Assembly: GCA_900548455.1 (NCBI GenBank)
Contig: URKQ01000020.1
Location: 1-57,337, forward strand
Direction: 5' to 3'
Origin: an uncultured Clostridium sp.
GTDB taxonomy: Bacteria > Bacillota > Clostridia > Clostridiales > Clostridiaceae
Length of the DNA stretch: 57,337 nt
Both the position numbers and the translations under genes were made by a program. Below are positions 34,251-44,173 of the stretch, in pieces (the first letter of the stretch is position 1; each line of letters opens with the position of its first letter). The notes beneath the pieces are model-generated. The model was not told the DNA's origin. It saw nothing but the letters and a program-made list of their open reading frames with translations, and searched no databases.

Positions 34251-35309
34251 ATGAACAACATTATTAATAAAAGTATAATAATTTTTATTACTTCCATCGC
34301 TATTATTCCTATAAGTTCACAAGAAAAGTTTATAATTGCAATATTATTATGTATTATTTTAAGCGCTTTTTCAGAAATTGCAGATAAAGAAAAATTGAGT
34401 TTAATATTTTTAATAATTTATAGTTGTATTGCTTGTATTTATCCAGAGTTTTTAATAGGTTTACCATTACTTTTTTATGATATAGCAAATTCAAAGTATA
34501 AATTTTATGGGCTATTTCAAGTTATTCCATTTATTATAAACTATCAATGTAACACAGTAGCAAATAATATAATTATAGCTTTAGTTATTTTTATTAGTGG
34601 AATATTAAAGTATAAATATGATGAATATGAAAGGCTTCAAAGGCAATATATAAAAAGAAGAGATGATTTAACAGAAGAGTCTTTAAATCTAGAAAAAAAA
34701 GTAGAAGAATTAATAAATAGGGAAAATTATCAGATAAAAATGGCCACTTTAGATGAGAGAAATCGTATTGCAAGGGAAATTCATGATAATGTGGGCCATT
34801 TGTTAACTAGTTCTATAATTCAAATAGGAGCCGTAATGGCTATAACAAAAGAGAAAGACACAAAGGATATGTTAAATAATATAAAAAATACTTTAGATGA
34901 AGGAATGAATTCTATTAGAAGTAGTATCCATGATCTACATGACGATGCTGTTGATTTGTACTTGGAGCTTTTAAAGATAGTTAAAGAATTTAAATTTTGT
35001 GAAGTAGATTATAAATATAATATACAATCTGATATGGATGTTAAGATGAAGTATGTAATTATTTCCATAGTAAAAGAAGCCCTTGCTAATGTTATAAAAC
35101 ATTCAAATGCTACAAAGGTAACGGTTCACTTATATGAACACCCTAAAATATATCAATTGATAATTGCAGATAATGGTACAATTACAAATAAGAAAAGTGA
35201 AACTGGAATGGGACTTGAAGGAATGAAGATGAGAGTAACTAGTATGGATGGGAATATAAATATAAATAAAGAGAATGGATTTGAAATTTTTATTTCGTTT
35301 ATACGATAA
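34251..35309 (+). CDS. Sensor histidine kinase (NarL/LiaS class)
   Basis: A 352-aa membrane sensor. Residues 1-120 are five or six hydrophobic helices with almost no external domain, followed by a coiled coil (120-165). The HisKA_3 dimerisation motif is MATLDERNRIAREIHDNVGH with the phospho-accepting H178, and the HATPase_c domain has KEALANVIKHSNATKV and ADNG ... GMGLEGMKMR. Such intramembrane-sensing kinases often detect cell-envelope antibiotics and control a neighbouring ABC exporter. ATG 34251 was preferred over a GTG at 34239 because AAGGTGAG lies just before it. Confidence 0.88.
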   Translation: MNNIINKSIIIFITSIAIIPISSQEKFIIAILLCIILSAFSEIADKEKLSLIFLIIYSCIACIYPEFLIGLPLLFYDIANSKYKFYGLFQVIPFIINYQCNTVANNIIIALVIFISGILKYKYDEYERLQRQYIKRRDDLTEESLNLEKKVEELINRENYQIKMATLDERNRIAREIHDNVGHLLTSSIIQIGAVMAITKEKDTKDMLNNIKNTLDEGMNSIRSSIHDLHDDAVDLYLELLKIVKEFKFCEVDYKYNIQSDMDVKMKYVIISIVKEALANVIKHSNATKVTVHLYEHPKIYQLIIADNGTITNKKSETGMGLEGMKMRVTSMDGNININKENGFEIFISFIR

Positions 35310-35376
35310 AAAATGTTGTTGAGTTGATATATACCCACTATAGTTAACTAAATTAAAAGAGTACTAGGAGGAAATT

Positions 35377-36009
35377 ATGAGAATAGTAATAGTTGATGAT
35401 GATAGATTAATAGCGGTATCTTTAAAGACAATCATAGAGTCTTCTGGTGAAATTCAGGTTGTTGCATTAGGATATGATGGGGAAGAAGCTAAAATACTTT
35501 ATGAAAAGTATGAACCAGATATTTTACTTATGGATATAAGAATGAAAGAAACTACAGGAATTGATGCTTCAGAATATATAATGAAAAAATATAAAGAAGC
35601 AAAAATTTTATTGCTCACTACTTTTGAGGATAATGAATATATAATTTCAGCATTAAAAATTGGAGTTAAAGGATATATATTAAAACAACATTATGAAGGA
35701 ATAGTACCTGCTCTGAAAGCGGTATATAATGGACAAAGTGTTTTTGGTGAGGAGATAGTATCTAAGCTTCCTAATATGCTAACAAAGAAAAATGATAAAA
35801 AGAGTAATGAAGAATTAAATTTAGGAGAAAAAGAACTCCAAATCATAACCTTGGTATCTAAAGGGTTATCCAATAAAGAAATTGCATCTACATTATTTTT
35901 AAGTGAAGGTACAGTTAGAAATTATATAAGTAATATTTTAGATAAATTAAATCTAAGGGATAGAACTCAACTTGCAATATTTTATTTTAATAATTTATTG
36001 TTATTATAG
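35377..36009 (+). CDS. Response regulator, NarL/LuxR family
   Basis: A 210-aa two-domain regulator. The receiver domain (1-120) has the acidic pocket VDDD (residues 7-9), the phosphorylation site D53 in LLMDIRM, and T/S plus K positions in LLLTTFED and GYILKQ. The LuxR-type helix-turn-helix (about 145-205) reads LGEKELQIITLVSKGLSNKE then SEGTVRNYISNILDKL. It pairs with the kinase 67 bases upstream and probably controls the divergent exporter. Confidence 0.93.
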   Translation: MRIVIVDDDRLIAVSLKTIIESSGEIQVVALGYDGEEAKILYEKYEPDILLMDIRMKETTGIDASEYIMKKYKEAKILLLTTFEDNEYIISALKIGVKGYILKQHYEGIVPALKAVYNGQSVFGEEIVSKLPNMLTKKNDKKSNEELNLGEKELQIITLVSKGLSNKEIASTLFLSEGTVRNYISNILDKLNLRDRTQLAIFYFNNLLLL

Positions 36010-36065
36010 TAAAAGATGTGTTATCATATTTTAATGTTGGATTAAAATATGGGGGATAGCTTTTT

Positions 36066-36491
36066 ATGAAAAATAATGGGAATAAATTAAGTTCCTTTTT
36101 AATAGGTTCGGTTATTATTTTTTTGGTAATTTTATTTATTTTTGGATGTACCTTTTTTATAGGTGGAGGAATTCTAAATATATTAGGTTTTGAATATACA
36201 TCTGTAGGAGCTGTGTTAAGGTTTTTCTTAATATATCTAGTTATTTCTTTCTTTATTGAAGCTATAATTGGAGCTGTTGTAGAATTATTAAAATCATCTG
36301 GAAATTTGAAAAAATATCAATTTAATATAATAAGCTTTATTTTAAAAGTTGGATTTGATATAGTAGCTCTTTCTATGGCGGAAAGTGCAGTTAAGGGAAT
36401 AATGATTTCAAATGAGGTAATTATATGTTTTGCAATAATATCCTATTTATTTGAATCATTTCTTGAAAGAAAACTTGATGGTGATAAATAA
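36066..36491 (+). CDS. YrvL-like membrane protein
   Basis: A 141-aa membrane protein with about four helices (residues 10-38, 42-70, 88-108, 112-130). The pattern, including FFIEAIIGAVVELL and the position of the charged break before FNIISFILKVGFD, resembles the YrvL family. In Bacillus YrvL restrains the SigO sigma factor system; no such sigma factor is here. It follows the response regulator and may be in the same transcript. Confidence 0.65.
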   Translation: MKNNGNKLSSFLIGSVIIFLVILFIFGCTFFIGGGILNILGFEYTSVGAVLRFFLIYLVISFFIEAIIGAVVELLKSSGNLKKYQFNIISFILKVGFDIVALSMAESAVKGIMISNEVIICFAIISYLFESFLERKLDGDK

Positions 36492-36507
36492 ATATAGTTT
36501 TAATAAT

Positions 36508-36544
36508 AAATGAGATTACAAGTTTAGATGTAATCTCATTTTTA
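36508..36544 (+). terminator. Terminator after the YrvL-like gene
   Basis: Stem AATGAGATTACA/TGTAATCTCATT with an 8-base loop, then TTTA. Confidence 0.85.
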
Positions 36545-36617
36545 CTTGAAAAATTTTTACTATTTCATTCATAAATTATTTGTTAGCAGGATAAACTATA
36601 TATAAGGAGGTGTTCGT

Positions 36618-36764
36618 ATGATGCCATTTGAAGACTATAAGTTTGCAAATATGTCTGATGAAATGAAAAACCAGATTTCTGAAATGGAAAACAAATTATC
36701 CAGTAATGAAAACAAAAAAGTTGTTTTAATAGCATATGAACAAAACGATGAAGTCGAGAATTAA
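36618..36764 (+). CDS. Small acidic protein, 48 aa
   Basis: A 48-residue soluble frame (MMPFEDYKFANMSDEMK at the N-terminus, KKVVLIAYEQNDEVEN at the end) with an AAGGAGGT ribosome site and its own terminator, whose 5' arm is in the last codons. Charged and mostly helical, with a short beta-like VVLIAY near the end. Small, well-expressed-looking and not recognised by family. An ATG three bases later is an alternative start. Confidence 0.65.
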   Translation: MMPFEDYKFANMSDEMKNQISEMENKLSSNENKKVVLIAYEQNDEVEN

Positions 36765-36779
36765 ATCTCGACTTTTTTG
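36752..36779 (+). terminator. Terminator overlapping the end of the 48-aa gene
   Basis: Stem AGTCGAGA/TCTCGACT with a 6-base loop containing the stop codon, then TTTTTT. Confidence 0.9.
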
Positions 36780-37025
36780 TTTATATTGAAATCAAATACT
36801 TACTAATTTGACAATTTAGTTATATAATAATAGATAGGATTTTATAGAAATTTAATAATAAAAGTTAATATTTTTAACATATTTATATTATCATTAATTA
36901 TATATTGCATTTATGAAAGACATAATTATCAGAACAAAAAATTAAGTTTGAAAATTAATAATATTGTTATGAATATGTGATTTATAATGATTCTCGTTAA
37001 AGGAAATAGAAGTGGGTGAAATGAA

Positions 37026-40000
37026 ATGGCTAGTTATAAGATTGGATTAGACATAGGTTCAACAACAGTAAAAATTGTAGTATTAAATAAAGACAATGAG
37101 ATTGTTTATAGCAGATATAAAAGGCATTACTCAGATATAAAAAGTACAATAATAAGTCTTGTATTAGAATGCTATGATAATTTAAATAATATAAATTGTA
37201 CCATATCAGTAACAGGTTCAGGAGGCTTATCTGTTTCAAAATGGCTTGATGTTGATTTTGTTCAGGAAGTAATTGCATGTTCTAAAACAGTAGAAATGTT
37301 TATACCTAGAACTGATGTAATTATTGAGCTAGGAGGAGAAGATGCAAAAATTACTTATTTTTCTGGTGGCATAGAACAGCGTATGAACGGTACTTGTGCA
37401 GGAGGTACGGGAGCATTTATAGATCAAATGGCAGTACTACTAAATACAGATGCTTCTGGGTTAAACGAATATGCTAAAGATTATAAGGTGTTATATCCTA
37501 TTGCTTCAAGATGCGGTGTCTTTGCAAAAACAGACATTCAACCATTAATAAATGAAGGAGCCAATAGATCTGATATAGCAGCTTCTATTTTTCAAGCTGT
37601 AGTTAATCAAACTATTGGTGGACTAGCTTGTGGAAAGCCTATAAGAGGAAACGTGGCGTTTTTAGGAGGGCCGCTTTACTTTTTGTCTGAACTAAGAAAA
37701 AGATTTATTGAAACTTTAAATTTGGATGATGATCAAATTATTGCACCACCAAATTCACAGTTATTCGTAGCTATAGGTGCTGCTTTGTTATCAGAAAAAA
37801 ATGAAAGTACTACATTAAAGAAAATAGTTGATAAGATAGAAGGTATTGCAAATATAAAGGAAACTGAATCAACTAGATTAAATCCGCTATTTGATAATGA
37901 TAAAGAATATGAAGAGTTTAAATTAAGACATAGAATATCAGCTGTAAGTCGTGGCGAATTAAATAATTATAAGGGAAATGTTTTTCTTGGAATAGATGCA
38001 GGTTCAACAACTACTAAGGCTACATTGATTGATGAGGGAGGAAAAATACTTTATTCCTTTTATGAAAGTAATGAAGGAAGTCCTCTGGAAAAAGTAGTTG
38101 AGATTATAAAGGACATATATTCAAAACTTCCTAAAGGAGTGAATATAGTAAATTCTGCTGTTACTGGTTATGGTGAAGGATTAATAAAGTCAGCACTGCA
38201 CGTAGACATAGGAGAAATAGAAACAATTGCGCACTATAAAGCAGCAGAACATTTTTTGCCTGGAGTAGATTTTATTCTTGACATAGGTGGACAAGATATG
38301 AAATGTTTAAGAATTAAAAACGGAGCGATTGATAGCATTTTATTAAATGAGGCTTGTTCATCAGGATGTGGTTCTTTTATTGAAAGTTTTGCAAAATCCT
38401 TGGATATGAAGATAGAGGATTTTGCTAGAGAGGCTCTATTATCTAAGGCTCCAGTAGACTTGGGATCAAGATGTACTGTGTTTATGAATTCTAGAGTAAA
38501 GCAGTCTCAAAAAGAAGGAGCAGAAGTTTCAGATATTTCAGCAGGGTTATCTTATTCGGTAATAAAGAATGCTTTATTTAAAGTAATAAAGCTCAGAGAT
38601 GAAAAAGATATTGGTGATAAAGTTATTGTCCAAGGTGGAACTTTTTATAATGATGCTGTTTTACGTGCATTTGAACTTATTTCAGGGAAAAATGCAGTTA
38701 GACCTGACATTGCAGGATTAATGGGAGCTTTTGGCTGTGCTTTAATTGCAAGAGAAAGATATGAACAGGGCTATAAGTCTTCTTTATTAGGTAAGAATGA
38801 AGTTGATAGCTTTTCAATGGATTCATCTTTTAAAAGGTGTGGAAGATGTGGAAACAATTGTCTTTTGACTGTAAATAAATTTGGCAATGGGGAAGAATAT
38901 ATTTCAGGAAATAGATGTGAAAAGGGCATTGGACTGGAAAAGAAAAAAGAGGATAAGTTACCTAATTTATATGAATATAAGTATAAAAGGACTTTTGCAT
39001 ATAAATCTTTAAAAACTAGTGAAGCGCCAAGAGGGGTTATAGGCATTCCAAGAGTACTTAACATGTATGAAAACTATCCGTTTTGGCATACCCTTTTAAC
39101 AAAGCTTGGGTTTAGTGTCCAAATTTCAGCTCCTTCTAGCAAGTCTGTTTTCCAACTTGGAATTGAAACTATTCCATCGGAATCTGCTTGCTATCCAGCA
39201 AAGTTAGTGCATGGACATATTATGGACTTAATAAATAAGGGAATAAAAACTATCTTTTATCCTTGTGTGCCTTATGAAAAAAGAGAATATAAAGATGCTA
39301 ATAATCATTTTAATTGCCCTATGGTAGTTTCTTATCCAGAAGTTATTAGAACCAATATAGATGAACTTAAGGATAAGGGAGTAAAATTTATTCAACCCTT
39401 TGTATCTCTTGATGATGAAAAGGTGCTAGCAAAAAGAATTGTTGCAGAGTTTAAAGAGTATAAGGTTTCCTTAACAGAAGCTAAAGAAGCAGTAAAAGCA
39501 GCTGCTTCAGCTAGACAAGTCTATAAAGATGACATTAAAAGAAAGGGAGAAGAAACTATTGAATTCCTTCATAAAAATAATAAAAAAGGAATTGTTTTAT
39601 GTGGACGCCCATATCATGTGGACCCAGAGATTAATCACGGAATTCCTGATATAATACTGGCAAATGATATGGCAGTTCTTACGGAAGATAGTATTGCTCA
39701 TTTGAGTAAATTAGAAAATAAGCTTCGAGTAGTTGATCAATGGATGTACCATTCAAGGCTTTATAGAGCAGCGTCGTATATTTCCACGGAACCTGCATTA
39801 GAAATTATACAATTAAATTCTTTTGGCTGTGGGTTAGATGCTGTAACTACAGATCAAGTGGCTGAAATTATATCTTCAAAAGGAAAAATATATACTGTTT
39901 TGAAAATTGATGAAGGTAATAATTTAGGGGCAGCAAGAATTAGAATAAGATCTTTAAAAGCAGCAATTGATGAAAGAATAAGAAAAAATTATATTCCTGT

Positions 40001-41342
40001 AGAGGAACCAATAGTTTACAATAGCCCTATATTTACAAGTGATCATAAAAAGAAACACACAATATTGGCACCTCAAATGTCTCCAATACATTTTGAGTTT
40101 GTTGAAGTGGCAGCTAGGGTATGCGGATTTAATCTTGATGTAATGCCTGCTATGGACTATAAGGCGGTGGAAGAAGGGTTAAAATATGTAAATAATGATG
40201 CTTGCTATCCATCAATAATAGTTGTAGGACAAATGATAAATGCATTAAAGTCAGGAAAGTATGATGTAAATAATACTTCTGTTATTATGACTCAAACGGG
40301 AGGAGGCTGCAGGGCTACAAATTATATAGGATTTATTAAATTGGCATTAAAACATGCAGGATTTGAGCAAATTCCAATTATATCTTTAAATGCAGTTGGC
40401 TTAGGAGAACAACCAGGTTTTAATATTACAGGTGGATTTATTAATAAAGAAGCAATGGCGCTTGTATATGGAGATTTATTTATGAGACTTGTTTATAGGA
40501 CAAGACCCTATGAAAAAGTGAAGGGATCGGTAAATGAGCTTCATGACAAATGGAAAAAGGTTGCTATGAAAAGCTTAGAAAATGGAAATATAAGAGAATT
40601 TAATGAAAATGTAAGAAATATTATCAAAGCCTTTGACGAGATTGCTTTATTAGATATAAAGAAACCTAAGGTAGGGGTGGTAGGAGAAATACTTGCAAAG
40701 TATCATCCTACAGCTAACAATGATATAGTAGGTATGCTTGAAAAAGAAGGGGCAGAAGCGGTAGTCCCAGATCTATTGGACTTTTTTATGTATTGTATGT
40801 ATAACTCTGGATTTAAAGCTGATTACTTAGGTAAAAGTAGCATTGCAAAGAATGCCAATAGATTTGCTATAAAGTATTTAGAATGTTATAGGAAAGTAAT
40901 GAAAAAAGAGCTACAAAAGAGCAAGAGATTTTGTGCACCAGGAACTATAAAAGAGTTAGCAGAGCTGGCATCTCCTGTACTTTCTATAGGTAATCAAACA
41001 GGAGAAGGTTGGTTTTTAACAGCAGAGATGTTAGAACTGATTAATGAAGGAGTTAACAATATAGTATGCCTTCAACCTTTTGCTTGTTTGCCAAATCATG
41101 TAACTGGGAAAGGCATGATAAAGACTTTGAAGGAAAGAAATCCTAGTGCTAATATAATAGCTATAGATTATGATCCAGGTGCTTCAACTGTAAATCAATT
41201 AAATCGTATAAAACTTATGTTATCAGTAGCATTTGAAAATTTAGATAAGAAGGAACCAAATAATATTAAAGAATTTAATATTAAATCTAAAGATGTTGAT
41301 GAAAAAACTTCAGGAGCCACAAAAGAAGCTGTAAATATATAA
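37026..41342 (+). CDS. Giant acyl-CoA dehydratase activase-like protein, 1438 aa
   Basis: A fusion of two BadF/BadG/BcrA/BcrD ATPase domains and a 2-hydroxyacyl-CoA dehydratase-like part. Domain 1 (about 4-260) has IGLDIGSTTVKIV, GGEDAKITYF and the Fe-S cysteines C124 (GTCAGGTGAF) and C163 (SRCGVFAKTD). Domain 2 (about 315-570) has GIDAGSTTTKATL, DIGGQDMK and ACSSGCGSF. Then a CxxCxxxC-type cluster (RCGRCGNNC, about 605), a DUF2229 region (GIPRVLNMYENYPFW, about 675) and a long C-terminal part with GGGCRATNY. Single-domain relatives (HgdC) use ATP to pass an electron to dehydratases. No dehydratase subunits adjoin, so it may act alone or with partners elsewhere. Confidence 0.92.
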   Translation: MASYKIGLDIGSTTVKIVVLNKDNEIVYSRYKRHYSDIKSTIISLVLECYDNLNNINCTISVTGSGGLSVSKWLDVDFVQEVIACSKTVEMFIPRTDVIIELGGEDAKITYFSGGIEQRMNGTCAGGTGAFIDQMAVLLNTDASGLNEYAKDYKVLYPIASRCGVFAKTDIQPLINEGANRSDIAASIFQAVVNQTIGGLACGKPIRGNVAFLGGPLYFLSELRKRFIETLNLDDDQIIAPPNSQLFVAIGAALLSEKNESTTLKKIVDKIEGIANIKETESTRLNPLFDNDKEYEEFKLRHRISAVSRGELNNYKGNVFLGIDAGSTTTKATLIDEGGKILYSFYESNEGSPLEKVVEIIKDIYSKLPKGVNIVNSAVTGYGEGLIKSALHVDIGEIETIAHYKAAEHFLPGVDFILDIGGQDMKCLRIKNGAIDSILLNEACSSGCGSFIESFAKSLDMKIEDFAREALLSKAPVDLGSRCTVFMNSRVKQSQKEGAEVSDISAGLSYSVIKNALFKVIKLRDEKDIGDKVIVQGGTFYNDAVLRAFELISGKNAVRPDIAGLMGAFGCALIARERYEQGYKSSLLGKNEVDSFSMDSSFKRCGRCGNNCLLTVNKFGNGEEYISGNRCEKGIGLEKKKEDKLPNLYEYKYKRTFAYKSLKTSEAPRGVIGIPRVLNMYENYPFWHTLLTKLGFSVQISAPSSKSVFQLGIETIPSESACYPAKLVHGHIMDLINKGIKTIFYPCVPYEKREYKDANNHFNCPMVVSYPEVIRTNIDELKDKGVKFIQPFVSLDDEKVLAKRIVAEFKEYKVSLTEAKEAVKAAASARQVYKDDIKRKGEETIEFLHKNNKKGIVLCGRPYHVDPEINHGIPDIILANDMAVLTEDSIAHLSKLENKLRVVDQWMYHSRLYRAASYISTEPALEIIQLNSFGCGLDAVTTDQVAEIISSKGKIYTVLKIDEGNNLGAARIRIRSLKAAIDERIRKNYIPVEEPIVYNSPIFTSDHKKKHTILAPQMSPIHFEFVEVAARVCGFNLDVMPAMDYKAVEEGLKYVNNDACYPSIIVVGQMINALKSGKYDVNNTSVIMTQTGGGCRATNYIGFIKLALKHAGFEQIPIISLNAVGLGEQPGFNITGGFINKEAMALVYGDLFMRLVYRTRPYEKVKGSVNELHDKWKKVAMKSLENGNIREFNENVRNIIKAFDEIALLDIKKPKVGVVGEILAKYHPTANNDIVGMLEKEGAEAVVPDLLDFFMYCMYNSGFKADYLGKSSIAKNANRFAIKYLECYRKVMKKELQKSKRFCAPGTIKELAELASPVLSIGNQTGEGWFLTAEMLELINEGVNNIVCLQPFACLPNHVTGKGMIKTLKERNPSANIIAIDYDPGASTVNQLNRIKLMLSVAFENLDKKEPNNIKEFNIKSKDVDEKTSGATKEAVNI

Positions 41343-41402
41343 GAAGATATAGATTTTTCTAACTTTACAAGCTATAATGTTTATGGTATTGGAGGGTTTA
41401 GG

Positions 41403-42077
41403 TTGAGAGAAGAAAAAAAGTCTTTAGTTGAAAAGGTTTCTGATGAAATTATAAGTTTAATTGTTGATAATGATTTAGGTAAAGGAGATAAATTACCTAA
41501 TGAGTTTGAGTTAGCTGGAAAACTTAATGTAAGTCGAAGCACCATAAGAGAAGCTGTTAAAGCATTAGTATCTAAAAATATTTTAGAAGTTAGAAGAGGT
41601 GCAGGAACTTTTATATCATCAAAAAAGGGTGTAGCAGATGACCCTCTAGGTTTAAATCTTGTAAAGGATAGGTTAAAACTTGCACAGGATTTACTAGAAG
41701 TGCGTTTTATGATTGAACCTGAAATAGCGGCAATAGCAGCTACAAAGGCAAATGATGAGGATGTAGAAAAACTTGAAGCACTATGTGATGAAGTTGAAAA
41801 ATTAATATTAGCAAAGAAAAATCATAGATTAAAAGATATTGAGTTTCATACTCAAATTGCAAAAATTAGTCAAAATCAAGTAGTGGCTACATTAATACCT
41901 ATTATTGATAAATCAATTGAAATGTTTATAGAGTTGACACAAAATGCTCTTGAGATAGAAACTATAGAAACTCATAGAGAAATAGTTGAAGCTATTAGAA
42001 GAAAAGATCCTAGGGGAGCACATGATGCAACATATTTACATTTGGTATACAATAGAAGAAATTTAAATTCCATTTAA
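41403..42077 (+). CDS. FadR-type GntR transcription regulator (1)
   Basis: A 224-aa regulator with a TTG start (GGAGGG upstream). The N-terminal winged helix reads LPNEFELAGKLNVSRSTIRE then VRRGAGTFISS, and residues about 95-215 form the all-helical FCD ligand domain with metal-type histidines (EFHTQIAKIS, ETHREIVEAI). FCD regulators sense organic or sugar acids. It sits upstream of the IlvD/Edd dehydratase and GntP genes and probably represses them. A terminator follows. Confidence 0.9.
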   Translation: MREEKKSLVEKVSDEIISLIVDNDLGKGDKLPNEFELAGKLNVSRSTIREAVKALVSKNILEVRRGAGTFISSKKGVADDPLGLNLVKDRLKLAQDLLEVRFMIEPEIAAIAATKANDEDVEKLEALCDEVEKLILAKKNHRLKDIEFHTQIAKISQNQVVATLIPIIDKSIEMFIELTQNALEIETIETHREIVEAIRRKDPRGAHDATYLHLVYNRRNLNSI

Positions 42078-42106
42078 AAAGTATTTTGAAATATTTTGTT
42101 TAAAGT

Positions 42107-42145
42107 AAGAGTTGTAAGATGGTAAACATCATACAACTCTTTTAA
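42107..42145 (+). terminator. Terminator after the first GntR gene
   Basis: Stem AAGAGTTGTAAGATG/CATCATACAACTCTT with one mismatch and a 5-base loop, then TTAATTTT. It separates the regulator from the dehydratase promoter. Confidence 0.85.
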
Positions 42146-42282
42146 TTTTGAGAACAAATTAAATACGGTCTATTTATAGGAGTATAAAAACGAAAGTTGT
42201 ATGACGTATTAAGAGTAAAAAAAGTATCAAAGTAGCTAGAAAACAATGAATGATAATGTATACATAAATTTATATAAAATTA

Positions 42283-42339
42283 TTGACATGAAAACCTATC
42301 CATGATATATTTTAAATACATCAGACGTCAGACAAGTAT
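42283..42339 (+). promoter_or_regulatory. Promoter and operator of the dehydratase-GntP operon
   Basis: TTGACA (42283) and TATATT (42306) are 17 bases apart. Just downstream lies the direct repeat TCAGACG-TCAGACA (42321-42334) and ACAAGTAT (42332-42339). On the reverse strand TTGTCTGACGT is one base off the FadR-family consensus TNGTNNNACNA. An operator here would block transcription when the GntR protein is bound. The rest of the 42146-42427 gap is AT-rich leader. Confidence 0.65.
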
Positions 42340-42427
42340 AAGTTAAATTATATGATTAATATTTAATAAATTAAGCACATGTATTTAACTTATGGGAGAT
42401 AAATATTTAAACTTAAGGAGAAAAGAT

Positions 42428-44143
42428 ATGCGTAGTCAAGAATTAAGAAAAATCGCACCTGAACTAGATCCTTTAAGAAGAGGGATGGGTTGGTCAGTAG
42501 AAGATTTATCAAAACCTCAAATTATAATAGAAAGCACATTTGGTGATAGTCATCCAGGTAGTGCACACCTTTTAAGATTTGTTAATAGCGCTGCAAAAGG
42601 TGTATTCGATGAAGGTGGAAGAGCGTCTCGTTTCTTTGCAACAGACATTTGTGATGGAATGGCTCAAGGACATGATGGAATCAATTATTCTTTAGTGTCA
42701 AGAGATACAATAACATCACTAATAGAGATTCATGCAAATGCAACTCCATTTGATGCAGGAGTATTTATTTCAAGTTGTGATAAAGCAGTTCCATCACATT
42801 TAATGGCAATCGGTAGATTAAACATTCCATCAATCGTTTTAACAGGTGGAGTTATGGAAGCCGGTCCTAACTTATTAACTCTTGAGCAAATTGGTATGTA
42901 CAGTGCTATGCAACAAAGAGGAGAGATAAGTGAAGAAGAATTAACTTATTATAAACATAACGCATGTCCATCATGTGGGGCATGTTCATTTATGGGAACA
43001 GCATCAACAATGCAAATTATGGCTGAAGCTCTAGGATTAATGCTTCCAGGAAGTGCTTTAATGCCAGCTACATGTGAAGATTTAAATGACTTTGCCTTAA
43101 AAGCAGGAGAGCAAGCAGTAGCTCTTGCAAAAATGGATTTAAAACCTAGAGATATGGTCACTATGAAATCTTTTGAGAATGCAATTATGGTACATGCTGC
43201 TATATCTGGATCAAGCAATTCATTACTTCATATACCGACTATAGCTCGTGAATTTGGTATTGAACTTGACGCAGAATATTTTGATAGATTACATAGAGGA
43301 GCACATTATCTTTTAAATATCCGTCCAGCTGGAGAGTGGCCAGCAGAATATTTCTATTATGCTGGTGGAGTACCTGCAATAATGGAAGAAATAAAAGATA
43401 AGTTACATTTAGATGTAATGACGGTTACAGGAAAAACTTTAGGTGAGAACTTAGAAGATTTAAAGAATAATGGATATTATGAAAAGTGTTATTCATACTT
43501 AAAGAAAACAGGATTAAAGAGAGAAGATATAATAAGACCTTATGATAATCCAATAGGTAAAGATGGTACTATTGCAATTCTTAAAGGTAATTTAGCTCCA
43601 GGTGGAGCTGTAGTTAAACACTCAGCTGTACCAAAGGAAATGCATAAAGCTATACTAAAAGCTAAACCTTTTGATAGTGAAGAGGAAGCTATAGATGCAG
43701 TACTTAAAAAGAGAATTAAACCAGGTGATGCTGTAATAATTAGATATGAAGGACCTAAGGGAAGTGGAATGCCAGAGATGTTCTATACTACAGAAGCTAT
43801 TGCATCTGATGAAGAATTGAGCTCAAGTATAGCATTGTTAACAGATGGTAGATTCTCAGGTGCATCTAGAGGACCTGCTATAGGACATATCTCACCAGAA
43901 GCAGCAGAAGGTGGCCCAATAGCCTTAATTGAAGAAGATGATATTATAGAAATCGATATAAAAGAAAGAAAACTAGAGATTATTGGTATCAAAGGCGAGA
44001 GATGTAGCCAAGAAGAAGTGGCAAAAGTTCTTGCAGAGCGTAAGACTAAATGGGTACCAAAAGAGGAAAAATATAAATCAGGAATATTAAATATTTTCAC
44101 TAGAAATGCTGTATCCCCAATGTTGGGTGGATATATGAAGTAG
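42428..44143 (+). CDS. IlvD/Edd family dehydratase, probably for a sugar acid
   Basis: A 571-aa Fe-S dehydratase. Cluster cysteines are C117 (SSCDKAVPS) and C186 (CPSCGACSFMG, which also has C180 and C183), with C75 in TDICDGMAQGHDG a possible third. The C-terminal region has RYEGPKGSGMPEM, LLTDGRFSGASRG and GHISPEAAEGGPIALI. An earlier in-frame ATG at 42392 lacks a good site; 42428 follows AAGGAGAAA. The family includes dihydroxyacid dehydratase (IlvD), but the GntP permease, FCD regulators and KDG kinase nearby point to gluconate or another aldonate giving 2-keto-3-deoxy acid. Confidence 0.88.
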   Translation: MRSQELRKIAPELDPLRRGMGWSVEDLSKPQIIIESTFGDSHPGSAHLLRFVNSAAKGVFDEGGRASRFFATDICDGMAQGHDGINYSLVSRDTITSLIEIHANATPFDAGVFISSCDKAVPSHLMAIGRLNIPSIVLTGGVMEAGPNLLTLEQIGMYSAMQQRGEISEEELTYYKHNACPSCGACSFMGTASTMQIMAEALGLMLPGSALMPATCEDLNDFALKAGEQAVALAKMDLKPRDMVTMKSFENAIMVHAAISGSSNSLLHIPTIAREFGIELDAEYFDRLHRGAHYLLNIRPAGEWPAEYFYYAGGVPAIMEEIKDKLHLDVMTVTGKTLGENLEDLKNNGYYEKCYSYLKKTGLKREDIIRPYDNPIGKDGTIAILKGNLAPGGAVVKHSAVPKEMHKAILKAKPFDSEEEAIDAVLKKRIKPGDAVIIRYEGPKGSGMPEMFYTTEAIASDEELSSSIALLTDGRFSGASRGPAIGHISPEAAEGGPIALIEEDDIIEIDIKERKLEIIGIKGERCSQEEVAKVLAERKTKWVPKEEKYKSGILNIFTRNAVSPMLGGYMK

Positions 44144-44173
44144 TAATAATTTATAGGATGGGAGAGATTTTTA

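Noticed and set aside
36781..36840. TTGACA near 36808 as promoter of the activase gene
   Set aside because: The TATAAT-like sequence is only about 8 bases away, which is too close; no good -10 at 17 bases.
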